Shown: positions 25,990 through 34,467 of the stretch, piece by piece
How positions within the stretch are numbered: the stretch's first letter is position 1
Layout of the letters: each line of letters opens with the position of its first letter
Assembly (NCBI GenBank): GCA_003510135.1
Contig: DOKY01000026.1
Coordinates: 2,376-66,375, forward strand
Direction of reading: 5' to 3'
Source: Pseudothermotoga sp.
GTDB lineage: Bacteria; Thermotogota; Thermotogae; Thermotogales; DSM-5069
DNA length: 64,000 bases
Notes under the pieces: generated by a model
What the model was told of the DNA's origin: nothing
The model's database searches: none
What the model saw: the letters and a program-made list of their open reading frames with translations, nothing else
Translations under genes and position numbers: made by a program

Positions 25990-26275
25990 TCTGCAAACAG
26001 TGATCGTGAGGGGTGTGGACGTCTCGTCCACCGTTTCTCAACAAGTGAATGCCCAGATCGCGTTGGCACACCTGACGAACGTGCAGATGATCCAAAAAAC
26101 AGAACAGCAACTGAGAACGGTCAATCCGCGCGAGGGTGTGGAACAAAAAACGATTGGCTCTTCCACAGAAGAGAGAAGCTCTTCCAGCTTCTACAGGCCC
26201 CGCGCACGCCGAAATGTCTCTGCTCAGGATCTGCGTGAGGGTGAAAAGGGAACAATACTGGACGTGAGACTGTGA
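25973..26275 (+). CDS. Unrecognised small protein, first of three after fliA
   Basis: Protein of 100 residues that I do not recognise. Residues 1-55 look helical ('VSQQVNAQIALAHLTNVQMIQKTEQQL'-like, abbreviated), residues 60-85 are Ser/Arg-rich and probably disordered, and the end is 'GTILDVRL'. No membrane segment or cysteine. ATG 25973 has GGGGGAGG seven bases upstream and overlaps fliA by 17 bases; the stop overlaps the next gene as GTGA. Tight coupling to a flagellar sigma factor suggests a motility-related role, by position only. Confidence 0.8.
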   Translation: MVNPVDLQTVIVRGVDVSSTVSQQVNAQIALAHLTNVQMIQKTEQQLRTVNPREGVEQKTIGSSTEERSSSSFYRPRARRNVSAQDLREGEKGTILDVRL

Positions 26276-26760
26276 AGGTGGGATACATAAGCGTGAGAAA
26301 GATAGACGAAAAGTACGTTGGTGCGGTCCTGGTGGTCGACGAGTTTGGAATCCCTCAGGAATTCAAATACACGGAGCCCGTAACACCAACACCGTTGCAG
26401 AGGATACTGTACGGCAAGTCTCTGGATCTGTATCTGACAGTCGAGATCATCGCGAAGAGTCTTTTGAAGAATGTAGAACAGAAACCGGAGATCTTTCTCA
26501 CGGACAGCATATCGCTCGTGGAAGCCTCTGATCAGGTCTATTACGTTTCGTCCCATCCCGCTTCGAAGTCAGAACAGGATCACGATTCAGAACCGAACGA
26601 GTGCGTGATCTCTTTGCAAACTGAGAGTTTGAAATTCATCGCCAAGACCAACTTCAGTCAGGACAGGGTCGAAAAGCTCAAGAAGATCGTGGAAGAGTTC
26701 GATGTGATGGAACCCTTTCAAAGATTGGCAAAGGCGCTCGAGTTCGTATGTCGTTCCTGA
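26272..26760 (+). CDS. Unrecognised protein, second of three after fliA
   Basis: Soluble protein of 162 residues with no motif I can name. The N-terminal half is beta-rich ('VGYISVRKIDEKYVGAVLVVD'-like), residues 95-115 are acidic and polar, and the C-terminus is helical. It contains one Cys in the middle and one near the end. Overlaps its upstream neighbour by four bases and its downstream neighbour by 13, so it clearly belongs to the same operon. Confidence 0.8.
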   Translation: MKVGYISVRKIDEKYVGAVLVVDEFGIPQEFKYTEPVTPTPLQRILYGKSLDLYLTVEIIAKSLLKNVEQKPEIFLTDSISLVEASDQVYYVSSHPASKSEQDHDSEPNECVISLQTESLKFIAKTNFSQDRVEKLKKIVEEFDVMEPFQRLAKALEFVCRS

Positions 26761-27428
26761 AACAGATTGTCGAGACTCTCAAACTCGAGCTCGGTTTCAT
26801 AAAGGTTCACGCGCTCGATCCCTCCTTTCCAAACTTCGACGTGAGAAAAGAGCAGACAGTGGTGGAACCAAGGCTTTCGAGTGCCGCTTTTACCTGTCAG
26901 ACGAAGCGACTGCCGTTTCACTCTTCTGTTCCTGTTGTGTCGCATTCGATCAAGTCTTCGTTTGTCAAAATAACAAATGGCACGTTTGAAGCCAAAGAAC
27001 CTTTGACTGAGGAAACGAGATTTGGGGAGACATTGAGTAAAGTCCATTCAGCCACTCTGAAAGCGCCAGTTTCGTTGCAAAAGTTGTTACTGAGGTTCGA
27101 GCCGGATTTGAGAAAGAGTCTGTTCAGAGTTAGCGTACACAGCAGGAATGTCCCTCTTCTTCGAACGGTCCGTTTCAGACCGTCGAACATGAACGAAGAG
27201 CAGAAGAATAGGGTTTTGAAGGCGATCCAGAACTTCCTCGTCCAAGAGAAGATCGATTCGTTCAAATTCGTGGGCTTCTACAGGAACGTTCCAAGCGATT
27301 GTGCGAGGAGGATGATCGTGCTCGACAGACAGCTCATAGTTGAACTGAAGGAGGGAGCAAAAGGTGTGAAAAAGGACCTCGCCGTGCTACTCACCGATGA
27401 AGGCTACGTTTTTCTGTCAGTCCCTTAG
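26748..27428 (+). CDS. Unrecognised protein, third of three after fliA
   Basis: Protein of 226 residues, basic, without membrane helices. Residues 1-110 are rich in Ser/Thr/Lys and of low complexity. Residues 110-226 look like a compact alpha/beta domain with 'MNEEQKNRVLKAIQNFL' as a helix and 'LLTDEGYVFLSVP' at the end. I cannot assign a family. ATG overlaps the previous gene; its last 12 bases overlap the convergent mfd. It closes the flagellar block. Confidence 0.78.
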   Translation: MSFLKQIVETLKLELGFIKVHALDPSFPNFDVRKEQTVVEPRLSSAAFTCQTKRLPFHSSVPVVSHSIKSSFVKITNGTFEAKEPLTEETRFGETLSKVHSATLKAPVSLQKLLLRFEPDLRKSLFRVSVHSRNVPLLRTVRFRPSNMNEEQKNRVLKAIQNFLVQEKIDSFKFVGFYRNVPSDCARRMIVLDRQLIVELKEGAKGVKKDLAVLLTDEGYVFLSVP

Positions 27429-30218
27429 GAAGATCTTCTTGAGCAGAGAAAGACACTTTTCTGAAGAGACGTTGTACAGCAAATAGACTCTTTCTTTCTC
27501 GTTATAAACGAACTTTCCATGCAGCTTCAGCGAGCCATTTTCAGCGTAAATCTTTAAAGTCGTTTCGTCGAAAGCAATCTTTTTGACCTTTCTCTGAATT
27601 GCCATCAGCCTGATCTTGAACAGATCGATCAATTGTTCCACCTGTTCGGGCAGTTCGCCGAATCTATCTCTCAACTCGGCTCTCAGCTCGTCGAGCGATT
27701 TCAGACTTTCACAGGAAGCCATTCTCCGGTACGTTCTGAGCCTTTCCATCTCGTTCTCGATGAATTCTTCGGGTATGTAGAACGCGCCCGGCACACCTTC
27801 GATTTCGACATCCAAGTGTTCGCAAGGTTCGGCTTGCAAGGTGTGTTTGAGTTCTTCGTTGAGTATCTGCAGGTACATGTTCAGACCGATCGCGTTCACG
27901 TTTCCATGCTGTTCAAAGCCAAAGATCGTTCCTATGCCCCTTATCTCCATGTCCTTCAGTGCGATCCTCAGACCACTCCCAGGACCTGAAAACTCCCTTA
28001 TCACCTGAAGTCTTTTCGACGCGGAAGGACTCAGTTCAGAATCGAAAAGAAAATACGCAAAAGCCCGCCTGTCACTCCTTCCAACCCTTCCCCTGAGCTG
28101 GTACAGTTGTGCGAGACCATAGCGGTGCGCATCGTCAACGATGATCGTGTTGGCCGACGGCACATCGATTCCGTTCTGCATGATCGAAGTACAGACGATC
28201 ACGTCAGCTTTCCTCTCGTAGAAGTTTCTGACCGCTTCGGTCAACTTTCTCATGGGCATCTGGCCGTGTGCCATCACGATGCGTGCTTCGGGTACCAGCC
28301 TGCAGATCTTTTCGTAGACCTCGCGCAGATCCTCGATGCGGTTGTGAACATAGATCACCTGTCCTCCTCTGTTGATCTCCCTCAGTATTGCACCCCTGAC
28401 GAGTCTGTCATCGTAACGAGCCACGTACGTCACCACGGGCAATCTTCCCAGAGGAGGTGTCGTCAACACACTCATATCCCTCATGCCGTTCATCGCCATG
28501 TGTAAGGTTCTTGGTATTGGTGTGGCACTCATGGACAGAACGTTCACGTTCAACCTGATCTTCTTGAAGGCCTCCTTTTGTTCCACGCCGAAGTTCTGTT
28601 CCTCATCGATGATGACCAATCCTAGGTCCGAAAACTTAACGCTGTCAGAAAGCAACGCGCTCGTCCCTATTACAACATCGATCTTTCCGGTCCTCAGATC
28701 CTCGATTATCCTGCTTCGTTCAGACTTCGGAACCGATCTGTCCAACAGGGCTACAGATACTCCGAACGGTTCCATCCTCTGTCTGAAGGTCCTGTAGTGC
28801 TGCCTTGCCAGCACCGTTGTCGGGACCAGCAGGACAACTTGCTTTCCACTCACCACGCATCTGAACGCGGCCCTCAGAGCTACCTCAGTCTTACCATAGC
28901 CGGCATCACCACACAAAAGTCTGTCCATAGGGCGATCGCTCGCAAGATCTTCCAATACCTCCTGAATGGCGATCGATTGATCGTGCGTCTCAACGTACGG
29001 AAACGTCTCGGCAAACTTTTGCTCTATCTCGGAGTCACCCACGAGGCCAAGGCCTTTCACTTCTTGTCTCCTCATGTAGATGTCCACAAGTTCGGCTATC
29101 TTCCTCTTCAAATCCTCTTTGACCCTGTCGAGCCTTCTCTTCCAGGTTCCCCCATGGACTCGGTCGATCTTCACGTTGGGATCACCGATGTACTTGTGGA
29201 TCTTGTCCAATCTCTCGATTGGCACGTAGATTGTCGCATCTTCGTACCTTATCACGATGTAATCCTTAGTACCGAGGGCGTTTGTCACCGGCCTGACAGC
29301 TTCGAAAACTCCTATGCCGTACTTTTCGTGCACAACGAGATCACCAACGCTGAGTTCTTCCTCATCGACGATGGGGACCTGAAGTAAACCAGTCTTCTTT
29401 TCGGAGTATTCAAATTCTTGAAGGTCGAGCTGTACCTCTCTCGCAGATTGAAGCTTTCGCTGAAGCTCGACGAGACTCAAACCCGAATACTTCCTGTACT
29501 CTTCGTACTGTTCGTCTGAAAGAAATTCTCTGATCTGTCTTTCCAGTTTTGCAAACTCTTCGAAACATCTAATTGCGTCCATCAGGAGGATTTCGAAGTC
29601 TGCATAATCGAATATCGTGCCGTTCGAGCCAGCCTTTCCAACGATCGTATCGTAATCATGCTTCTCACACACGTACTCCCGTGCGGGCAGAAGGATGAAT
29701 TCTTCCAGTTTTTCTGCCGAAATCTGGCTGATGACGTCAAAGCTCCTGATATCCTCGATTGAGTTTCCGAAGAGCTCGATGCGTATGGGCTTTTCGTAGA
29801 TCGGTAAGAAAACGTCCACGATGTCGCCTCTGACGGCGAACTCGCCACCCGATCTGACCAGGTAGGTTCTTTCGTAGCCAAGATTCTGAAGCCAGAGGGC
29901 GTCGACAAACGTTTCGCCCCGCCTGAACCTTTTCGAAAGGCTCTTCAAAGATTCGACAGGCAACGTGAAGCGACTCACAGAATACAGGCTTGCCACCACG
30001 AGTTTTTGATCTTCGTTCAGCAAACTCCAGAGCGTTTCGATGCGCCTCTTACGAACGAAGAAAGAGACAGGAACTTCTTCGAACGGAAAAACATCCGGAC
30101 CTGGGAACTGTTGAACGTTCAGTGCAGAAGCGATTTGCGTAGCCTCTTTCTCGGTCGGGACTATCAAGAGAATGGGTCTTTCATAAGATCGATTCAGAAG
30201 GTCTTTCACCTTACTCAT
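27417..30218 (-). CDS. mfd: Transcription-repair coupling factor Mfd, short form
   Basis: DNA translocase that removes RNA polymerase stalled at lesions and recruits UvrA. Length is 933 residues, against about 1150 in E. coli; the shortening is in the N-terminal UvrB-homology region. Present are a reduced UvrB-like part (1-250), the polymerase-interaction domain near 290-350 ('VGDLVVHEKYGIGVF'), helicase motifs I ('GDAGYGKTEVALRAAF', about 438), II ('DEEQNFG', about 538), III ('SATPIPRTL') and VI ('QLRGRVGRS'), and the C-terminal D7 domain. Last gene of the rho-to-mfd cluster; its start overlaps the preceding gene by 8 bases. Confidence 0.96.
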   Translation of the reverse strand: MSKVKDLLNRSYERPILLIVPTEKEATQIASALNVQQFPGPDVFPFEEVPVSFFVRKRRIETLWSLLNEDQKLVVASLYSVSRFTLPVESLKSLSKRFRRGETFVDALWLQNLGYERTYLVRSGGEFAVRGDIVDVFLPIYEKPIRIELFGNSIEDIRSFDVISQISAEKLEEFILLPAREYVCEKHDYDTIVGKAGSNGTIFDYADFEILLMDAIRCFEEFAKLERQIREFLSDEQYEEYRKYSGLSLVELQRKLQSAREVQLDLQEFEYSEKKTGLLQVPIVDEEELSVGDLVVHEKYGIGVFEAVRPVTNALGTKDYIVIRYEDATIYVPIERLDKIHKYIGDPNVKIDRVHGGTWKRRLDRVKEDLKRKIAELVDIYMRRQEVKGLGLVGDSEIEQKFAETFPYVETHDQSIAIQEVLEDLASDRPMDRLLCGDAGYGKTEVALRAAFRCVVSGKQVVLLVPTTVLARQHYRTFRQRMEPFGVSVALLDRSVPKSERSRIIEDLRTGKIDVVIGTSALLSDSVKFSDLGLVIIDEEQNFGVEQKEAFKKIRLNVNVLSMSATPIPRTLHMAMNGMRDMSVLTTPPLGRLPVVTYVARYDDRLVRGAILREINRGGQVIYVHNRIEDLREVYEKICRLVPEARIVMAHGQMPMRKLTEAVRNFYERKADVIVCTSIMQNGIDVPSANTIIVDDAHRYGLAQLYQLRGRVGRSDRRAFAYFLFDSELSPSASKRLQVIREFSGPGSGLRIALKDMEIRGIGTIFGFEQHGNVNAIGLNMYLQILNEELKHTLQAEPCEHLDVEIEGVPGAFYIPEEFIENEMERLRTYRRMASCESLKSLDELRAELRDRFGELPEQVEQLIDLFKIRLMAIQRKVKKIAFDETTLKIYAENGSLKLHGKFVYNEKERVYLLYNVSSEKCLSLLKKIFLRD

Positions 30219-31191
30219 ATTCGAAGTCCACCACTTGAAAGGTTCTCAGGCGATTGTTCCGAGCTTTGATCCAGACCGGCGCCACGGGAACAGCAAAATC
30301 TCTTTCAATGAAGCCTTTGAAAACGTGCTCGAGTGCGCCTTTGTCGTTGTACAATCCGGGGTTCGCAAGGATTTTAAGCCTTATGGGTCTGTCAAGCACG
30401 TACGCTTCGTCGATCACGTCAATGTTTTTCAGCATCGAGAGTAATTCTCGCTTTTCTTCATTGTTGAGTTGCGGCCGTACGTTGACGAGAGCAACGTTTC
30501 TCGATAGCGGTCCTACAATCTTCACGTTGGCGAGCTGTACGTTCCTTGCTTTACCTCGAAGAAAATCGAGCAGGACTTCGTTCGCTTCCGAAACTGCTCT
30601 TCCATGATAGGCAGGGTTTATCAGCATTTTCATCAAATGTTTCAGTTTGCAACCTTCACGAACAGAGGATTCGCCTATCTTCACTGGCCGGATTCCAAAC
30701 AGATCCAGCATTCTTCTGATCGAATCTTTCGTGAGCTCCTTCAACGGTGAATAGAGATTTCCATACACTTTGAGTCCGAATCTTCCCCAGCTGTCCGACT
30801 GGTTCGAGCCAGTCACAATCACACTTTCTGGAAAGCGGTTCTGAACACTCGACAGTTTCGCGAACCTGGTGCACTCGTTGCAGTTTGGGCCGAACCTCCA
30901 CACCCTCTTCTGTCTTTCGGTGCCATCCAAAACGACGTGTTTCAAACCAAGTTTCCTCGCCGAAGTGGCCACGTTCTCTCTGATGGTCCTGTAGGTGAAC
31001 TGCCCCCAGTCGACCGTGGCAAGAGTCACACGTTCCGGACCCAGTGCGAGTTTACAGAGGAAGGCCGCAAGACTGCTGTCCTCACCACCAGAGTAAGCGA
31101 CGACGACGTGTTTGTCGGCAACGACATCTCTTATCTCTTGAATCAGACGATCGGCAATTTCTTGAAACTGACCTTCAGCTGCGAATTGCAT
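30211..31191 (-). CDS. PP-loop ATPase, possibly LarE-like sulfur transferase
   Basis: Protein of 326 residues with the PP-loop 'VVAYSGGEDSSLAAF' near residue 33, which binds ATP in adenylating enzymes. Downstream lie 'CNECTRFAKL' (two cysteines, near residue 105) and 'SVREGCKLKHL' (near 180), followed by a region reminiscent of the LarE C-terminal domain ('SEANEVLLDFL'). LarE uses a cysteine or cluster as sulfur donor for the nickel-pincer cofactor. Related PP-loop enzymes modify tRNA, so the function stays open. No larB/larC nearby. The ATG lies 49 bases inside the preceding phosphoesterase gene, with no better start downstream. Confidence 0.75.
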   Translation of the reverse strand: MQFAAEGQFQEIADRLIQEIRDVVADKHVVVAYSGGEDSSLAAFLCKLALGPERVTLATVDWGQFTYRTIRENVATSARKLGLKHVVLDGTERQKRVWRFGPNCNECTRFAKLSSVQNRFPESVIVTGSNQSDSWGRFGLKVYGNLYSPLKELTKDSIRRMLDLFGIRPVKIGESSVREGCKLKHLMKMLINPAYHGRAVSEANEVLLDFLRGKARNVQLANVKIVGPLSRNVALVNVRPQLNNEEKRELLSMLKNIDVIDEAYVLDRPIRLKILANPGLYNDKGALEHVFKGFIERDFAVPVAPVWIKARNNRLRTFQVVDFEYE

Positions 31192-31625
31192 ATCTCAACG
31201 ACGGCAACGCTGCCGTTTTCACCGAAACTCCCTGGGTTGATGAACCGTGTTTCCTCGATATGTGAATCGTCAGGAAAATGTGTGTGTCCGTAGAAAATCA
31301 CGTGGGGCTTTTCTTCGAAAAGCTTCAGAATTCTCTCTCTTATCTGTTGAGGTGGACCCCAGCCGTGGCATAAGCCCACGTTTAGTCCGGCGATGCGGAT
31401 CGCGAGTGTTTGAGGCAAGGTCTCTTTAACATCGATTTCATCCATGTTGCCGTGAACCGCGTAGAAATTTCGTGCTGCAGACTTCAGTTCAAGCACCGTG
31501 TTCAAATCCACGTAATCGCCCAGACCCACCACGACGTCCATTTGTTTTGCAAGCTCGATCAAACTGCTTGGCAGAGATTTCAAATAAACAGGTACATGCG
31601 TGTCGCTCACCAAAAGCAGTTTCAT
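31143..31625 (-). CDS. YfcE/MJ0936-family metallophosphoesterase
   Basis: Calcineurin-like phosphodiesterase of 160 residues with the full metal-binding set: 'SDTHV' (DxH), 'GLGDYVD' (GD), 'VHGNMD' (GN), 'CHGWG' and 'YGHTHFP' (GHxH). Small proteins of this family hydrolyse phosphodiesters in vitro; the cellular substrate is usually unknown. Start overlaps the ROK gene stop as ATGA, and the 3' end overlaps the PP-loop gene by 49 bases. Confidence 0.92.
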   Translation of the reverse strand: MKLLLVSDTHVPVYLKSLPSSLIELAKQMDVVVGLGDYVDLNTVLELKSAARNFYAVHGNMDEIDVKETLPQTLAIRIAGLNVGLCHGWGPPQQIRERILKLFEEKPHVIFYGHTHFPDDSHIEETRFINPGSFGENGSVAVVEICNSQLKVSFKKLPIV

Positions 31626-32566
31626 TTTCTGCCCAACCTTTCGTAAACGATGGAGGCGGCCCCCAGTATACCTGCGTCTTTGCCAAGCTGACTCAGAGCA
31701 ATTCGATAGGTGTTCAGCATGGTCGGCAAGACGTAGTTCTTGGCACGCTCTTCAACCGGTGCCAACAAGAATTCACCCGCGTTGGCCATTCCCCCGCCGA
31801 GGACGACGATCTGTGGATTGAAGATGTTTATCAAACTTCCCACCGCCGCAGCTAAGGCGTCGACTACGATGTTGAAGATTTCGAGCGCGAACTGATCGCC
31901 CATCTTGGCGTGGTCGAACACATCTTTCGGCGTCACCTCTTCAGCCGTTTTGTTCCGAAACAGCGACGAATCTCTGTGCCTCTCGAAACCTTCTCTGACG
32001 AAATTCTTTATGGCCGTCGCCGAGGCAAGGGCTTCGAGACATCCACGTGCGCCGCAGCCACACTTCGGACCGTTAGGCATAATGTTCATGTGTCCGAGTT
32101 CGGCGCCGATGCCCGTGCTGCCCCTCAGCAAAACTCCGTGCGTTATGACACCTCCACCAATCCCAGTTCCCAACGTTAAGCACACCACATGGTCCAGTCC
32201 CTTCGCAACCCCGAACGTTCGTTCGCCAAGTGCATAAGCGTTTGCGTCATTTTCAACAAAGACTTTCAGCGATGTGAGCTTTTCTATCTTTTCACCCAGC
32301 GGAAAATCTATCCAGCCTGGGAAGTTCGGTGAGAACTTCACGACACCAGCGACATGATCGATACTTCCGGGTGATCCGATGCCCACAGCCAGGACCGAGT
32401 TACCCTCGCTCAGGCTCAGGATCGAACGTGCAAGCCTCTCGACGACCGCATCCGGTCCTTCGTGAACCTTCGTTTCTCCATCGGTCCTTGCCAGGATCTT
32501 GCCATTTTCGTCGACGAGACCGACCGCGTAGTTGGTTCCACCCAGATCGACACCCACGATGTTCAA
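31622..32566 (-). CDS. ROK-family glucokinase/sugar kinase
   Basis: Cytoplasmic sugar kinase of 314 residues. The N-terminal phosphate-binding motif 'GVDLGGTNYAVGLVD', the sugar-binding 'ENDANAYALGE' and the ROK zinc motif 'CGCGARGCLEALAS' are present. No N-terminal DNA-binding domain, so it is a kinase and not a ROK repressor. ROK glucokinases phosphorylate glucose with ATP; glucokinase is the most likely activity. It follows rho by 19 bases. Confidence 0.92.
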   Translation of the reverse strand: MNIVGVDLGGTNYAVGLVDENGKILARTDGETKVHEGPDAVVERLARSILSLSEGNSVLAVGIGSPGSIDHVAGVVKFSPNFPGWIDFPLGEKIEKLTSLKVFVENDANAYALGERTFGVAKGLDHVVCLTLGTGIGGGVITHGVLLRGSTGIGAELGHMNIMPNGPKCGCGARGCLEALASATAIKNFVREGFERHRDSSLFRNKTAEEVTPKDVFDHAKMGDQFALEIFNIVVDALAAAVGSLINIFNPQIVVLGGGMANAGEFLLAPVEERAKNYVLPTMLNTYRIALSQLGKDAGILGAASIVYERLGRK

Positions 32567-32585
32567 CGCGGACTACCTCCCATCT

Positions 32586-33881
32586 TCAATACTTTACCTT
32601 CTGCTGGTCTATCAATGCAAGGAAGTCTTCGTTGGTCTCAGTTTCTTGAAGCTTCTTCAAAATCAGCGTCAAACCTTCCTCCTCACTCATCCCGGTGAGC
32701 ATCCTTCTCAAAATCCAGACTTTCTTGAGCGTGTCCTCATCCAGCAGTAGCTCTTCCTTCCTCGTTCCAGACAGTTGCAGATTTATGGCGGGGAAGATTC
32801 GTTTGTTGGCGAGCTGTCTTGAGAGGACGAGTTCCATGTTGCCCGTGCCTTTGAATTCTTCAAATATGACCTCGTCCATCTTCGAACCGGTCTCGATCAG
32901 CGCGGTGGCTATTATCGTGAGGCTACCTCCTTCGCGTGTGTTCCTGGCCGCACCGAAGAAGTGTTTCGGCTTATACAGAGCGGCAGGATCCACACCACCA
33001 CTTAGAAGTTTGCCACTTGGTGGAACCTGTATGTTGTAGACGCGTGCCAGCCTGGTCAAGCTGTCGAGCAGTATGACCACGTCATAGCCGTACTCGACAA
33101 GCCTTTTCGACATTTCAAGAGTGAGCTCTGCGACTTTGATCTGCTTGTCCGGAGCCATGTCGAACGGGGCTGCAATCACCTTTGCGTTCACAGATTCTCT
33201 TATATCGGTGACCTCTTCAGGCCTCTCGTCGATCAGGAGTACGATCCTGATCGTGTCCGGATGGTTTATAGCTATGCCGTTAGCGATCTCTTTCAGGAGT
33301 GTTGTCTTTCCAGCCTTGGGTGGAGCCACGATGAGGCCTCTCTGTCCCTTGCCCATGGGTGCAAACAAATCTATCAGCCGTGTGGAAAGTACGTCGCGAC
33401 TCGTCTCGAGTATGAAGCGTTCTTTGGGATAGTCGGGTGTCAGGTTCTCGAAGTTGACCCTCTCGTTGCTGAGCTCAGGAGATTTGTAGTTGACCGCCTC
33501 GATCTTGATCATCGCAAAGTAACGTTCTCCCTCTTTTGGAGGTCTTATGACGCCAGATATGATGTCACCCGTATTGAGATTAAACTTTTTTATCTGCGAC
33601 TGTGAGATGTAGATGTCGTTGTTACTGGGAAGCAAATTGTCGCTACTCCTCAGAAAACCGTATCCGTCAGGTAGGATCTCGAGGACACCTTCTCCAAAGA
33701 TCAAACCGTGCGACTTGGCTTGCGCCTCCAGTATGGCAAATATGATGTCTCTCTTTCGCATGCTTGTGTAACGGGGGATATCGTACTGCTTTGCCAGCTC
33801 ATACAGCTGTTTGATGGTCATCTGCTCTAAGTCGTTGATCTTCACAGTGATTGGCTCGTTCTTTTCCTGTCCGTTGCCCAT
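32586..33881 (-). CDS. rho: Transcription termination factor Rho
   Basis: Hexameric RNA-dependent ATPase that ends transcription. The 431 residues show the Rho N-terminal helical domain ('MTIKQLYELAKQYDIPRYTSMRK', abbreviated), the cold-shock RNA-binding domain ('EILPDGYGFLRS'), Walker A 'APPKAGKTTLLKE' near residue 188 and Walker B 'VVILLDSLTRLAR' near 270. No large insertion. ATG 33881 has GGAGGTG nine bases upstream; an ATG at 33917 lies in the leader before that site. It has its own promoter just after the ribosomal terminator. Confidence 0.97.
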   Translation of the reverse strand: MGNGQEKNEPITVKINDLEQMTIKQLYELAKQYDIPRYTSMRKRDIIFAILEAQAKSHGLIFGEGVLEILPDGYGFLRSSDNLLPSNNDIYISQSQIKKFNLNTGDIISGVIRPPKEGERYFAMIKIEAVNYKSPELSNERVNFENLTPDYPKERFILETSRDVLSTRLIDLFAPMGKGQRGLIVAPPKAGKTTLLKEIANGIAINHPDTIRIVLLIDERPEEVTDIRESVNAKVIAAPFDMAPDKQIKVAELTLEMSKRLVEYGYDVVILLDSLTRLARVYNIQVPPSGKLLSGGVDPAALYKPKHFFGAARNTREGGSLTIIATALIETGSKMDEVIFEEFKGTGNMELVLSRQLANKRIFPAINLQLSGTRKEELLLDEDTLKKVWILRRMLTGMSEEEGLTLILKKLQETETNEDFLALIDQQKVKY

Positions 33882-34008
33882 CGGCTTGAACACCTCCAGA
33901 TATAAGTGGATGATCACAGACCAGCAAATCTGAAAAAACGGTCAGTATGTTTGTCCTCCGGATTGAAATGTACATTGTGGAAGGCAAGTCAGCGGAAGTT
34001 CACCGTTC
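33882..34008 (-). other. Leader region of rho
   Basis: About 127 bases separate the predicted transcription start from the rho ATG, unusually long for this compact genome. The leader contains an isolated CCGGAGGA (33954-33961) not followed by an ATG, GTG or TTG at normal distance, and a run of six T about 25 bases further on. Rho is known to autoregulate through its leader in enteric bacteria; the same is only inferred here. Confidence 0.4.
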
Positions 34009-34014
34009 AACAAT

Positions 34015-34043
34015 ATTTTACCAAACATCGATGTATTTGGCAA
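34015..34043 (-). promoter_or_regulatory. Promoter of the rho operon
   Basis: TTGCCA (34038-34043), a spacer of exactly 17 bases, then TAAAAT (34015-34020) on the minus strand. It lies just downstream of the rplQ terminator-like hairpin, so rho and the genes after it appear to form their own unit. Confidence 0.7.
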
Positions 34044-34048
34044 GAGGA

Positions 34049-34074
34049 AAGCCCCTCCCAGCGGGGAGAGGCTT
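34049..34074 (-). terminator. Terminator-like hairpin after rplQ
   Basis: An inverted repeat of the form AAGCCtCTCCCC / GGGAGGGGCTT around a GCT centre begins right at the rplQ stop codon and is followed on the minus strand by TTTCCTCTT. The stem is GC-rich; the T-run is broken. It marks the end of the 35-gene ribosomal operon. Confidence 0.65.
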
Positions 34075-34463
34075 CACTCGTTGCCTTTCTCAACTATCTG
34101 GAGAAGCACCATCTCAGCTCCATCGCCTCTCCTCTGGCCGATCCTGACAATCCTTGAAAACCCACTGCTTCTGTCATTGATGTTCTTGGCGATCTCGTCC
34201 ACCAATTTGTTCGTGAGCTTTCTATCGCACAAATACCAGTTGATCTGTCTCCTCAAAGCCACACTCTCGGCTTTATCATTGCTCTTCGAAGCTTTCACGG
34301 CCTTGGCCATGAGCTTGTCGAAGAAACGTTTCACAAGCTTTGCTTTCGTCACCGTTGTTACAATGCTTCGATGTTCAACGAGCTCTCGAAGCTGATTTCT
34401 GATCAAAGCACGACTGTGGCTACCGTATGAACCTAGTTTGCTTCTGACCATTCGGTGTCTCAC
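34074..34463 (-). CDS. rplQ: Ribosomal protein bL17
   Basis: Large-subunit protein of 129 residues, placed at the exit-tunnel side of the 50S subunit. The N-terminus ('HRMVRSKLGSYGSHSRAL') and 'VTTVTKAKLVKRFFDKLM' are typical. Start GTG is eight bases after GGAGG, which itself spans the rpoA stop. Last gene of the alpha segment, as in most bacteria. Confidence 0.97.
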   Translation of the reverse strand: MRHRMVRSKLGSYGSHSRALIRNQLRELVEHRSIVTTVTKAKLVKRFFDKLMAKAVKASKSNDKAESVALRRQINWYLCDRKLTNKLVDEIAKNINDRSSGFSRIVRIGQRRGDGAEMVLLQIVEKGNE

Positions 34464-34467
34464 AAGT

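Noticed and set aside
33799..33987. Possible 62-codon leader peptide upstream of and overlapping rho
   Set aside because: Its ATG has no ribosome site; the GGAGGA in the leader lies after that start codon and is not followed by a usable start. The frame overlaps rho without sign of coding bias.
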